Shown: positions 16,519 through 24,275, counted from the first letter of the stretch. The stretch: DNA of 26,490 nucleotides from Candidatus Saccharibacteria bacterium UBA5152 (GCA_002413755.1 DHXQ01000042.1:8421-34910), one strand, 5' to 3'. A program made the numbers and translations. Notes: generated from the sequence alone by a model not told the origin.

Positions 16519-17145
16519 CTATTTCAGTCCATCGATGACATGGATAATATCCTGAGGACGGGCCGCCATGGCAGTTGGTAGCATGTCGCGTAGGAAGTTC
16601 GGGTTCGCAAAGCCCCACTCGACGGCTATCACCCGCAGCTGGATTGACTTAGCTGACAGCACGTCGCGGGTCTCATCACCGATGTAGATGCATTCATCCG
16701 TCTGGAGACGATTGCGCTTCATCAGGCGGCGCAGGACGCGCGGCTTACCGAACAGTCCAACACCCCCTCGAATGCTCACAAAATACGGATATAAATGATA
16801 GTGCTTCAGGAAACGTTTGACGTTACGGGTGCTATTGCTACTGACGACGAACAGTTGGTGGCCTTCGGCATGTAACTCTTCAATTACCTTACCCATACCA
16901 TCAAACAGTGGCACATCGTTGATCCGGCGCCCCATCAAGCGGCGACCGCGCACCAGCAACCACGGAATTTTCCAAAATGGCACGTGCAACTCCCGAGCCA
17001 CCACTTGGAGCGGCTTGCCCTTCAGTTCGTGCATCTGAGCGGCGGTTAACACCGTCTTCGAGCCCGTGATAGTCTCAAAGACATCTACAATCACCGCAAA
17101 ACTATCAGCGATCGTGCCATCAAAATCAAAAATTATCGCTGCCAT
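16519..17145 (-). CDS. HAD-superfamily phosphatase, phosphoglycolate phosphatase-like
   Basis: The 208-aa protein has the four HAD motifs: FDFDGT with nucleophile D7 and acid D9, the Ser in VVSSNSTRNV, Lys in FGKPRVLRRL and IGDETRDVLSA with acidic metal ligands. A helical cap sits after motif I, as in the Gph/PpaX type. The substrate cannot be read from sequence; small phosphate esters such as phosphoglycolate are possible. TATACT lies 11 nt before the ATG with no Shine-Dalgarno, implying a leader of only about 4 nt. The methyltransferase gene follows after 24 nt and msrA precedes by 22 nt. Confidence 0.88.
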   Translation of the reverse strand: MAAIIFDFDGTIADSFAVIVDVFETITGSKTVLTAAQMHELKGKPLQVVARELHVPFWKIPWLLVRGRRLMGRRINDVPLFDGMGKVIEELHAEGHQLFVVSSNSTRNVKRFLKHYHLYPYFVSIRGGVGLFGKPRVLRRLMKRNRLQTDECIYIGDETRDVLSAKSIQLRVIAVEWGFANPNFLRDMLPTAMAARPQDIIHVIDGLK

Positions 17146-17167
17146 ATGTTATCTATAGTATACAGGA

Positions 17168-17647
17168 CTAGAGGGCTTTGTACGGCACGTGGCACATGCC
17201 CCGCCCCGTCTTCTCGGCATACTTCTGATGATAATCCTCAGCTTCGTAGAACGGCCCGGCCTGCTCAATCTCGGTGACAATCGGATCTTTGTAATCCTTC
17301 TGTACATTCTGCATCACGGCCTCGGCGATTGCCTTTTGCTCATCGCTGAAATAATAGAGTGCCGAGCGGTATTGGTCACCGACATCCGGACCCTGGCGGT
17401 TGAGCTGTGTCGGGTCATGTAGGCGGAAGAAATGCCGACATAAATCCTCGAAACTGATTTGAGCAGCGTCAAACTCCACCCGTACCGCTTCTGCGTGGCC
17501 GGTATTTTGGTAACAAACGTCCTCATAGGTCGGATCCTCAGTTGTACCACCAATATAGCCAACTGTCGTCTGCCTGACTCCCGGTACCTGATCGAAGTAA
17601 AACTGAACTCCCCAAAAACAACCGGCGGCGAAAATTGCTTGTTCCAT
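17168..17647 (-). CDS. msrA: Peptide methionine (S)-S-oxide reductase MsrA
   Basis: MsrA reduces methionine-S-sulfoxide in proteins. The 159-aa protein begins with the catalytic GCFWG (C10), followed by YIGG and the conserved GHAEAVRVEFD (50-60), and SAL-YYF near 96-100. A Cys near the C-terminus (C152) could be the resolving residue. There is no signal peptide and no MsrB fusion. GAGGAG lies 6 nt before the ATG inside the end of the DUF427 gene, and only 3 nt separate the two genes, so they form one unit. Confidence 0.96.
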   Translation of the reverse strand: MEQAIFAAGCFWGVQFYFDQVPGVRQTTVGYIGGTTEDPTYEDVCYQNTGHAEAVRVEFDAAQISFEDLCRHFFRLHDPTQLNRQGPDVGDQYRSALYYFSDEQKAIAEAVMQNVQKDYKDPIVTEIEQAGPFYEAEDYHQKYAEKTGRGMCHVPYKAL

Positions 17648-17650
17648 GGC

Positions 17651-17965
17651 CTACTCCTCTACCCGGACATCGCGCCAAAAGGCGACGTAGTTACTAAAAT
17701 CTTTTTTGACCGTCCTGATGGCGCTCTCCAGTGGCTCGGGGTAGCTCCAAGCGTTGTCCTGACTCCAATTATCTCCACTATCATCGGAGTGCCCAACGTC
17801 AAAGTACTGGCAGACACCCTTCCAGGGGCAAGTATATGGCGTATCACTCTCCCGCAAGAACTCTTGCTTGACGCTCGATGGTGGAAAATACCAGTTTTGT
17901 TCAATATAGGTCAGCTCTGATTTATCGGCCTCAGCAATTACCTGGTCATTCCAAATGGCTTTCAT
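17651..17965 (-). CDS. DUF427 domain protein
   Basis: The 104-aa product matches DUF427, small cytoplasmic proteins of unknown function with the pattern AIWNDQVIAEAD near the start, the conserved YFPPSSV, then TPYTCPWKGVCQYF and AWSYPEP. The two Cys of CPWKGVC are a family feature. The gene is coupled to msrA, and DUF427 next to redox or stress genes is common, so a role in stress is possible. The promoter is TGGTATAAT at 17998-17990, directly after the TIG gene stop, with a leader of about 18 nt. Confidence 0.9.
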   Translation of the reverse strand: MKAIWNDQVIAEADKSELTYIEQNWYFPPSSVKQEFLRESDTPYTCPWKGVCQYFDVGHSDDSGDNWSQDNAWSYPEPLESAIRTVKKDFSNYVAFWRDVRVEE

Positions 17966-17989
17966 ACGTACGCCCCGCTTTCACTATAA

Positions 17990-17998
17990 ATTATACCA
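17990..17998 (-). promoter_or_regulatory. Extended -10 (TGGTATAAT) for DUF427-msrA
   Basis: Consensus TATAAT with an upstream TGG, just after the stop codon of the TIG-domain gene. It makes DUF427-msrA a transcription unit of its own. Confidence 0.55.
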
Positions 17999-18000
17999 GC

Positions 18001-18660
18001 TTACTGGTACGTGAAGCCATCAGGCAGCACGGCATCTTCGTCGCCAGTGATGTTATCGACATCGACAACGCCAGGAGCATGGGCTGGCGCCTGAGCTTTG
18101 ACGGTGTTTGTGTCAATAAACACCAGGTTCTTGACCTGGGTACCACCGAATAAGATAACGCTGTCTTTGGCAAAGCCAGAACCATAGATTGTGACGTCAG
18201 TCGTCGTACCAGCCGGGCCGACTGCCGGCTCCACTTTGCGGACGCCGACCGTCCCGGCGTAACGAAAGCTGGCGGGTAGCGTATTGCTTTGACCCTTCAG
18301 GCTTACAGTCACGAAGGCCGCCCCAGGTACCGCAGATGGCGGAGTATACGCAATAAATTTCGTGCTGCTAATAAGCTTCACATTTCGGGCCGGCAGATCA
18401 CCGAAGGTAACCTGCATATTCTTGGTGAAGTTCTTACCGCTGACAGTGACCAGCGTGCCGCCTTGCAGCCCCCCCTCCAACGGCGCCGTGTCGACAACTG
18501 TCGGCCAACCGTGCCGTGAGGCGCATTGAGTGGCAGTCTCCCCGGCTCGGCAGGTCGAGCGGGCATGCACGACATAGAGTGCCCCGCCGGCCACCAGGAG
18601 TATCAGAGCAATAGCGCCGAGGATAATTTTTCTAATCGAGAAGTCGTTATTGATACTCAT
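18001..18660 (-). CDS. Membrane-anchored protein with two IPT/TIG domains
   Basis: The 219-aa product has a short N-terminus, one TM helix (about 11-32) and two immunoglobulin-like IPT/TIG repeats facing outward. Repeat 1 spans about 52-135 (APLEGGLQGGTLVTVSGKNF, then FRY) and repeat 2 about 138-218 (EPAVGPAGTTTDVTIYGSGF, ending GFTYQ). The G-(G/T)-x-V-T-I-x-G-x-(N/G)-F pattern is diagnostic. Two Cys (C37, C46) lie between anchor and first repeat. It begins 8 nt after the stop of the secreted phosphoesterase and so is in its operon; AGG sits 7 nt before the ATG. It may be a surface adhesion or partner protein, which is inference. Confidence 0.87.
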   Translation of the reverse strand: MSINNDFSIRKIILGAIALILLVAGGALYVVHARSTCRAGETATQCASRHGWPTVVDTAPLEGGLQGGTLVTVSGKNFTKNMQVTFGDLPARNVKLISSTKFIAYTPPSAVPGAAFVTVSLKGQSNTLPASFRYAGTVGVRKVEPAVGPAGTTTDVTIYGSGFAKDSVILFGGTQVKNLVFIDTNTVKAQAPAHAPGVVDVDNITGDEDAVLPDGFTYQ

Positions 18661-18668
18661 GCTCCTGC

Positions 18669-20294
18669 CTACATCTTATAAATTGAACGTATTTTAGCGG
18701 TCGCTCCACTGAAGCATGAACTGCCGGCCGGTGGTGCCTGACCGACTGCATGCGGTGGCGTACCGCTGGCGCAACCGAGATATTCGGTAATGCCAAGCAT
18801 TTCTTCGGTGGCGCGCAACACGGCAAAGCCGTTTATCGGATTGGTGACAATACCAGCCTTGGTCGATGGTGAGATGGCCAGAAATGGCATGACAGAAGTG
18901 TTGGAATTACCCTCATCCCAGATAACGAAGACGGCCGTCCGGCCCTTTTTGTATTCGGCACTGTTAAAGAGCGGTGTCAGGTAGGTCTTCATCCAGGTGT
19001 CCGCCTGATTGACGGTACCGTCGTGCATCATATTATCAACATTGGGGATGATAAGTCCGTAAGTCGGTAAATTGCCACTGGCGATGTCAGTAGCCAATCG
19101 GCCGGTCGGGGCGGTGTTACACTTGCCCGCTCCGTCCGGACAGACTATCGGCGGTATAGCTATATCATTGGTCGCACACTGCGAGCGGACGTCGGTATAC
19201 ATCCGAGAGGGGTTGTGATCGTCATGATACAGCCCGTGGCTGGCATTGTCACAGTTCATATCAGCAGACTCATCATACTCCCGCCAGGTGCCTCCAGCCT
19301 CATTTACCTGCTGAAATACCGATTTCCAGGTGAGGTTGTGCTTCTGAGTCGACGTTAACGTAGCCCAACAGCCAGTACCGTGGATGCCGTTGCCATACTG
19401 GCATAAACTACCGGCGGCATAGGCGATATATTCGGAAAACGAATGATAGACATAGGTCGTGGAGTCCGGATATTGCTCGCTACTTGGCTCGCCGTCATGG
19501 AACTGGCTGGTCGAGCCGCAGGTTTTGGCCAGATTGGTAATGTAAGGTGCGTTAGTACTGTTAATCACCTGTGAGAAGGTATGATTCTCCTCGTAGATCC
19601 ACAGCACGTGGTCATACTTGGTGGGTAATGGCACATTATTGCTGCAGGCTTTGGTAATCGTACCGGCTGTACCAGACAAGCAATTAATCGGTAGAGTTTT
19701 ACCGATAAACGAGTTGGTGGCCGCGCCGTCCAGCAGGCCATCGTCATTGATATTTAGGTTCGCATTGGTCCCGCCACCGATGTTAATAATCGTTCCAGAT
19801 ATGGTGTAGACGGTACTCTTCGACAGGCCGCTGAATACGGCCCGAAATCCGTAGGTACCGGGCTTGATATTACCCGCCCGATTGGTGTCAATCCAGGCAT
19901 TAATTGCCGCATCACGGTAGCCGGCCTGGTCGGTCGGTACCGTCTTCGTCACGCCGTTAATCGTCACTGTCACCGTCGGATCAACAGCTGCGCCGGCATC
20001 AGGGTCGTAGGCCCAACCATATATCACGGTACTTGTACCCTCCAGCGCGCAGTAATCAGCAACGCCATATGGCGTAATCCCCGGGGCTGGCGCCGGAAAC
20101 GTCACGTATTTGCCGTTCGATGCCGTGGCATCGGAGCCGACCGTAGCTCCGGCGCTGGGCGTGCCAGTCTCCGGCTCGGCTGTCAGAAACGGCGTCGCCG
20201 CCCGGCCGACGTGCAGCAAAACACCGCCCACCACGATGACAGCAAGCAGAACTGCTAGCCGCAGCAGATTCGTCCTCTTCACCCGTACAACCAT
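18669..20294 (-). CDS. Secreted phosphoesterase (acid phosphatase/phospholipase C family)
   Basis: The 541-aa product has a signal segment (about 10-30, possible cleavage after A32 or A33), a short Gly/Ser region (AGATVGSDATASNGKYVTF) like those in secreted carbohydrate-binding proteins, a beta domain at about 72-175 with GWAYDPD, and a phosphoesterase-family catalytic domain at about 226-510. Metal-site signatures are seen in order: EENHTF (235-240), PNVD...HDG (417-426) and VIWDEGN (457-463). Many Cys suggest disulfides, fitting an exported enzyme. The family includes acid phosphatases and phospholipase C enzymes, so the substrate may be phospholipid or a phosphate monoester. For a small epibiont it could scavenge phosphate or attack host lipid, which is inference. 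The nearest Shine-Dalgarno-like run (AAGGG) is about 13 nt before the ATG. Confidence 0.87.
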   Translation of the reverse strand: MVVRVKRTNLLRLAVLLAVIVVGGVLLHVGRAATPFLTAEPETGTPSAGATVGSDATASNGKYVTFPAPAPGITPYGVADYCALEGTSTVIYGWAYDPDAGAAVDPTVTVTINGVTKTVPTDQAGYRDAAINAWIDTNRAGNIKPGTYGFRAVFSGLSKSTVYTISGTIINIGGGTNANLNINDDGLLDGAATNSFIGKTLPINCLSGTAGTITKACSNNVPLPTKYDHVLWIYEENHTFSQVINSTNAPYITNLAKTCGSTSQFHDGEPSSEQYPDSTTYVYHSFSEYIAYAAGSLCQYGNGIHGTGCWATLTSTQKHNLTWKSVFQQVNEAGGTWREYDESADMNCDNASHGLYHDDHNPSRMYTDVRSQCATNDIAIPPIVCPDGAGKCNTAPTGRLATDIASGNLPTYGLIIPNVDNMMHDGTVNQADTWMKTYLTPLFNSAEYKKGRTAVFVIWDEGNSNTSVMPFLAISPSTKAGIVTNPINGFAVLRATEEMLGITEYLGCASGTPPHAVGQAPPAGSSCFSGATAKIRSIYKM

Positions 20295-20509
20295 ACCAGC
20301 TATCTACCCTTTTCCCGCATATATATGAATTATGCCTAAGAATAAGCATTATTACCAGTATATTTGTAGATTTGTAGTATATTCAGGCTTCAGGACGTAA
20401 CATATCTGTGACATACTATTGACTTTTTATCATACTTATGCTAATATGTACAACAGCCTGTGATCTGGTGGGAGAAACACCACAATCAGGGTTTAAGGAG
20501 ATGTGTATT
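20295..20509. other. Divergent regulatory region between phosphoesterase and LPNTG-protein genes
   Basis: This 215-nt AT-rich gap contains promoters facing both ways. For the minus strand two TATACT boxes lie at 20381-20376 and 20362-20357, in a 19-nt direct repeat (AATATACT spaced by ACAAATCTAC). The second is part of a 17-nt string shared with the nuclease gene promoter. The plus-strand promoter is listed separately. Confidence 0.45.
20419..20447 (+). promoter_or_regulatory. Strong sigma70-type promoter of the LPNTG surface protein
   Basis: TTGACT (20419-20424) and TAATAT (20442-20447) are separated by 17 bp. The start near 20454 leaves a leader of about 56 nt carrying AAGGAG. It is the closest match to consensus in the window and excludes any start codon at 20438. 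Confidence 0.75.
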
Positions 20510-21214
20510 ATGAACAAGCTATCCACTTTTAGTAGTGCTACTGCATTGACCCTATTGGTAACTGCTTCAGTTGCTGGTACAGCCGTTGCCTGGCACCCCC
20601 AGGGCCAGATCATCAAATCTGTCCAAAACCTGACAACTAACGGCAAACTTTCAGATGCCAACACCGCTGCCGCTGCTGTATCTGCCAAACCTGGCGATAT
20701 CCTGCAGTACACCGTTGAGATCAAGAACATTGCCCCGGCTGCCAGCAATCACGACAACGACATGGCGTTTGTCGGTATGGCCGATGCCCTACCTGCCGGC
20801 GTCGTACTCGTTGACACCCCCAACGTCCGTGTCGTGACCGCCCAGCCTGACAACATTGTGCCTGGTAAGTCATACGTCAAGACCTTCAAGGTCAAAGTGA
20901 CCGAGACTACCGATGGCAAAGTCATCGAAAACACCGCCTGCTATTCAGGTGATAGCATTGTCAAAGACCAACCAATAAACGGCTGCGACGTCGCAGACAT
21001 CATAGTCAGCAATCCTACCCCCGTTACACCTCCCGCCACTACGACTCCCGATAAGCCAGTCGTAGCGACTCCTGCCAAAGCTGATGACCTGGCAGTTCCT
21101 GCCGAACTTCCTAACACCGGTATCGGCTCTGTCGTGCCGGTTGCCGGCACACTGACCGCTCTCGTTGGCTACGCTGCCAACGCTCTGCGCCTCAAGCGCC
21201 GCGTTCAGGCTTAG
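20510..21214 (+). CDS. LPXTG-type cell-surface protein with a DUF11-like domain
   Basis: The start ATG at 20510 is 9 nt after AAGGAG (20495-20500); upstream in-frame starts lie at or before the -10 or touch the Shine-Dalgarno. The 234-aa product has a signal peptide (cleavage near AVA|WHP, residue 27), a beta-sandwich domain at about 57-165 of the kind seen in DUF11 surface repeats (GDILQYTVEIKN, FKVKVTE; Cys pair C144/C159), a Pro/Thr-rich wall-spanning linker (167-199) and a sorting signal LPNTG at 200-204 followed by a weak hydrophobic stretch and a basic tail (RLKRR). A sortase would join it to the wall; none is in this window. It is a plus-strand gene between minus-strand units, with its own promoter and terminator, and is probably abundant. 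Confidence 0.85.
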   Translation: MNKLSTFSSATALTLLVTASVAGTAVAWHPQGQIIKSVQNLTTNGKLSDANTAAAAVSAKPGDILQYTVEIKNIAPAASNHDNDMAFVGMADALPAGVVLVDTPNVRVVTAQPDNIVPGKSYVKTFKVKVTETTDGKVIENTACYSGDSIVKDQPINGCDVADIIVSNPTPVTPPATTTPDKPVVATPAKADDLAVPAELPNTGIGSVVPVAGTLTALVGYAANALRLKRRVQA

Positions 21215-21235
21215 GCCCGACTGGCCGCTCAACCC

Positions 21236-21265
21236 GAAAACCCCTCGATTAATCGAGGGGTTTTC
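21236..21265. terminator. Bidirectional rho-independent terminator
   Basis: A perfect 30-bp palindrome of arms GAAAACCCCTCGATT and AATCGAGGGGTTTTC, with GC-rich stem CCCCTCGA and T runs on both strands. It lies between the converging surface protein gene (ends 21214) and the 177-aa gene (stop TAA at 21269-21267), and serves both. Confidence 0.85.
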
Positions 21266-21266
21266 G

Positions 21267-21800
21267 TTATGACGCGAGTTGGCTTTGTAAGCCGACGACT
21301 CGCTTGTCGATAATCCTCATATCACCCTCCTCCTGGTCAGGGTCAGCTGGCTCCGCATCCTGATCACCAGTCCAGGACGGCTTCAGGCTTTCCGGAATGA
21401 AAGCTGTCCTGGCCAAGTCACGATTACACCTATCGTGAGGGTGGTTCGGGTAAGCAACCCTCAACGCGTCAAGAAACATAACATCATACGAACTATACGG
21501 CACGATTATACCCGGGCTCACCGCGGCAATTTCCAGAGATATTTCTCCGTCCAGAACGATATGAGCCTTCTGAATATTGAAATTGGAAGTATCTTCCCGA
21601 TCTTTGATATCAAGTTCAAGACGCGGAAATGCAATATCAACTCCAACTCCAAAAATCTCGGGATGCATACGCCAACTAACGAACTTGTCATACTCAAAAC
21701 TGACACCAGCCTCTGTAATGAGAATGTCATGGAGAAAGTTAAGAATCTGACCTTGAGGAAAGTCTCCATACTGGCGACGAATAATTTCTGGCACAATCAT
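21267..21800 (-). CDS. Soluble protein of unknown function, acidic tail
   Basis: I do not recognise a family. The 177-aa product has no signal peptide or TM helix. The N-terminal part is mixed alpha/beta (EIIRRQYGDF, FLHDILITEAGVSFEY), and strands such as AHIVLDGEISLEI suggest a compact domain; the C-terminus has an acidic region (EPADPDQEEGD). AGGGAG lies a few nt before the ATG and a promoter TTGATA-N17-TAAAAC precedes it, giving an ordinary transcription unit ended by the bidirectional terminator. Confidence 0.7.
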   Translation of the reverse strand: MIVPEIIRRQYGDFPQGQILNFLHDILITEAGVSFEYDKFVSWRMHPEIFGVGVDIAFPRLELDIKDREDTSNFNIQKAHIVLDGEISLEIAAVSPGIIVPYSSYDVMFLDALRVAYPNHPHDRCNRDLARTAFIPESLKPSWTGDQDAEPADPDQEEGDMRIIDKRVVGLQSQLAS

Positions 21801-21827
21801 ACTCCCTTATAGTGAACAGAGTATGAC

Positions 21828-21856
21828 GTTTTATGAAAAGGTTCAAGAAATATCAA
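21828..21856 (-). promoter_or_regulatory. Promoter of the 177-aa gene
   Basis: TTGATA (21856-21851) and TAAAAC (21833-21828) are spaced by 17 bp on the minus strand. The start near 21821 gives about 20 nt of leader with AGGGAG. Confidence 0.5.
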
Positions 21857-21881
21857 CTCTTGCGAGATTGTCGCAGGGAAA

Positions 21882-21980
21882 TTATTTTACTTTTGCATTG
21901 CTTTTGAACAGTTTCATAAGGCGTAAAACGAGTGGCACAACGATGATGACAATCTTCAGGAGTCGGATAATCGCAAACAT
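21882..21980 (-). CDS. Small hydrophobic membrane peptide, 32 aa
   Basis: A short frame below the usual ORF cut-off, MFAIIRLLKIVIIVVPLV followed by LRLMKLFKSNAKVK, with GGAG 7 nt before the ATG. It codes for one hydrophobic helix (about residues 2-19, broken by R6 and K9) and a basic C-terminal tail, the build of small bacterial membrane proteins and of some type I toxins. It is 107 nt downstream of the lysS stop on the same strand in a region with no other gene. The Shine-Dalgarno and composition are seen; that it is expressed and what it does are inference. Confidence 0.5.
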   Translation of the reverse strand: MFAIIRLLKIVIIVVPLVLRLMKLFKSNAKVK

Positions 21981-22087
21981 GTGCAGTCTCCAATCAGTTA
22001 GTAGCTGTCAGTATCTCAAAGGTGGGCTTAAGCGTCTGTTATAAATTTTGCTCGCGGCAATACATTGCATCGTCGCCAGACCGGCAG

Positions 22088-23620
22088 CTAGGCTTCGAGG
22101 CGGAGGCGCTTGATCAACCAGTCACGCGGTAGAATACTCAGGAACCAGCCGGCGCGCGGGCCGGAATCTTTGGCAATCAATGCCTGATAGAGTGTCGTGA
22201 ACAGCAGCTTGGGCTCGAGGCCGGCGGTTTCTTTGAACTGATAGATCGCCTGGTGGAACCAGGCACCGTCGGCATCGGCCGGGGCGGACGCGATAGCGTC
22301 CGCCAGCTGGCTTAGGTAGGCCTTCTGGGCATCGCTGAACTGACTAGCGTCGACTCCGTCGGCCAGCGAAAACTTAACATCGTCGGGCGCCCAGCGCTGC
22401 AGCCATTCGTCGATAAAGCGCAGCTCGGCGACAATGATGTCGCCCTCTTCGGCGACCACGTTGGCGTGCTCGGTGCGAGCAATGATGGCCAGGGTCTTGG
22501 CATCATCTTTGAGCGCTGCCTGATAACTGGCCACCAGGTGTGAAAATGGCACCCGGCTGACTGTTTTGTGGTCGAGGCCGCGGGTGCAGAGATAGAGCAA
22601 CTGTTTGTCATCCTCGGTTTTATCTTCTTTGGAGGCAAAGGCGGCATATTCATCAGTAAGCTGTACCACCCCGTTCTCAGGGTCAAAATACAGCCGCTTA
22701 GATGGCGCAGCCCGCAGGATAAAGTAGCGCAGCACTTCGGCGGGCATGACTTTTGAACCTTCGGCCGCATCGAGCCCGGTGCCCTTGCTGGCGCTCATCT
22801 TTTTCGTATCGCCGACCATATTGATAAATTCGTAGGCGACCGACAGTGGCGCCTGCGCCTCATAGACGTCTTCCATAATCTGGACGCCGGTATCAACCGA
22901 ACCGCCCTTGGTGGTGTGATCCTGGCCAGACGGCTCGCACTGGACGCCCAATAACCACCAGCGACCGGGCCAGTCGAGGCGCCAGTCGAGCTTGACTTCA
23001 CCTTTGCTGTAATCAACTTGCTGCTCATTACCGTCGACGTCGACATAAGTTACGAGCTTGACATCAGTATCAATCGACACGAATTGGCGGTTTTTGAGCC
23101 TTCCGCGCTCCATAACCTGAATCGGCGTCCAATGTTCGTCTAATGTACGACCTGAGATCGTCTCCAGAGCCTGGCGAGCCTGGGGAATGCGCTGCAAACT
23201 GCGCTCGATAGCCGGAATAAAGAATCCGGAACGGTATTTAGTATGCGAACGAATAAAGTCGACTTCAATACCAAGCGTTTGGCAGGCCGTTTGCAGGCCT
23301 TCTAGAAAATAATCGGCGTACGATTGTTCGCTGCCATCGGGTGCCGGCACATCGCAGAGTGGCATACCGAGGTACTGCTCATGGGTCGCTGGGACATTGA
23401 CCGGGATCTTACGCAGCCCATCGAGGTCGTCAACGAAGTAGACATGACGCGAATCGCGGCCGCGGCGGCGTAGTTCGAGCATAATAGCGTCAGCTGTTAC
23501 CAACTCGCGCATGTGGCCAAGGTGGTGCGTTCCGGACGGCGAGCCGCCCGACTCAATCAAAATCTCACCCTTCGGATGGAGGGCGATCAGCTCGTCGACA
23601 ATTTTATTCAATGCTTGCAT
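22088..23620 (-). CDS. lysS: Lysyl-tRNA synthetase, class I (archaeal type)
   Basis: LysRS exists as two unrelated enzymes; this is class I, found in archaea and some bacteria. The 510-aa protein has the class I signatures HLGH (33-36, within SGTHHLGHM) and KMSASKG (274-280), in a Rossmann catalytic domain, followed by the alpha-helical C-terminal anticodon-binding region. GAGAG is 5 nt before the ATG. It is divergent from the NUDIX gene with an 89-nt gap. The gap holds two nearby copies of a TAATAGC-like sequence of unknown meaning. No class II lysS is in this window. Confidence 0.95.
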   Translation of the reverse strand: MQALNKIVDELIALHPKGEILIESGGSPSGTHHLGHMRELVTADAIMLELRRRGRDSRHVYFVDDLDGLRKIPVNVPATHEQYLGMPLCDVPAPDGSEQSYADYFLEGLQTACQTLGIEVDFIRSHTKYRSGFFIPAIERSLQRIPQARQALETISGRTLDEHWTPIQVMERGRLKNRQFVSIDTDVKLVTYVDVDGNEQQVDYSKGEVKLDWRLDWPGRWWLLGVQCEPSGQDHTTKGGSVDTGVQIMEDVYEAQAPLSVAYEFINMVGDTKKMSASKGTGLDAAEGSKVMPAEVLRYFILRAAPSKRLYFDPENGVVQLTDEYAAFASKEDKTEDDKQLLYLCTRGLDHKTVSRVPFSHLVASYQAALKDDAKTLAIIARTEHANVVAEEGDIIVAELRFIDEWLQRWAPDDVKFSLADGVDASQFSDAQKAYLSQLADAIASAPADADGAWFHQAIYQFKETAGLEPKLLFTTLYQALIAKDSGPRAGWFLSILPRDWLIKRLRLEA

Positions 23621-23709
23621 GATCTCTCGCTATTACCCGCTATTAGCTAGCTCGTAAATATATGCCTATCATACCCGATTATGCAGCTTTCGTACAGAGG
23701 TGGTAGAAT

Positions 23710-24255
23710 ATGGCAATGCCACACATTCACACCGACCCGGGCGAGCACGATACAACCGCCAGCGCATTTATCATTCGACTGGACGGTCCAGAGCCGCGCA
23801 TCCTGCTCCACGTCCACAAAAAGCTAGGCATCCTCTTGCAACCCGGCGGCCACGTTGAGCTAAAGGAAACACCCTGGCAAGCAATCCTGCACGAGATTAC
23901 CGAAGAAACCGGCTTTCGTCACGAACAACTCAAGATTCTACAGCCTCAATTGCGCTTAAGACAGCTGAGCGGCGCCATACTGCACCCAGCAGCTATTTAC
24001 CAGATTACCCACCACTTCGACGGAGAGCTCGACCATTGGCACACTGACACGGGGTATGCCTTCCTCGCCGATGGCGATCCGATCGGTAAACCTGATGATA
24101 ATGAATCGACTGATCTGCGCTGGTACACCGAGTCGGAAATCGAGGCCATACCCGTCGGCGGACTACCCGAGAACGTCCGCGATATTGCCCGCTACGCCCT
24201 CTCCGATTGTCTCCCCAACTGGGAACCCCTCCCCCTCGACACCTACGCCGCCTAG
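23710..24255 (+). CDS. NUDIX hydrolase
   Basis: NUDIX enzymes hydrolyse nucleoside diphosphates linked to another group. The 181-aa protein has the NUDIX box at 47-69 (GGHVELKETPWQAILHEITEE), with H61 where the box usually has Arg, and E62, E65 and E66 as metal ligands. Length and N-terminal strands (AFIIRLDG, ILLHVHKK) fit the core fold. AGAGGTGG precedes the ATG at 23710 by 6 nt; the ATG at 23716 is less well spaced. An intrinsic terminator follows at 24276. Substrate unknown; a house-cleaning role is typical. Confidence 0.93.
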   Translation: MAMPHIHTDPGEHDTTASAFIIRLDGPEPRILLHVHKKLGILLQPGGHVELKETPWQAILHEITEETGFRHEQLKILQPQLRLRQLSGAILHPAAIYQITHHFDGELDHWHTDTGYAFLADGDPIGKPDDNESTDLRWYTESEIEAIPVGGLPENVRDIARYALSDCLPNWEPLPLDTYAA

Positions 24256-24275
24256 CTTGCGGAACTCACGTATGT

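Noticed and set aside
20056..20349. 97-codon minus frame starting at the TATACT-GGTAATA-ATG string
   Set aside because: It is out of frame with the phosphoesterase and its sequence (Cys/Arg/Ser-rich) looks like a frame shadow; only the promoter string was kept as a finding.
20438..20509. 24-residue upstream extension of the LPNTG protein
   Set aside because: Its ATG overlaps the -10 box, so it is not in the mRNA; the next in-frame ATG at 20501 touches the Shine-Dalgarno.
21823..22044. Plus-strand frame of 73 codons antisense to the small membrane peptide
   Set aside because: No Shine-Dalgarno or promoter and no domain pattern; the minus-strand peptide on the same DNA has better signals.
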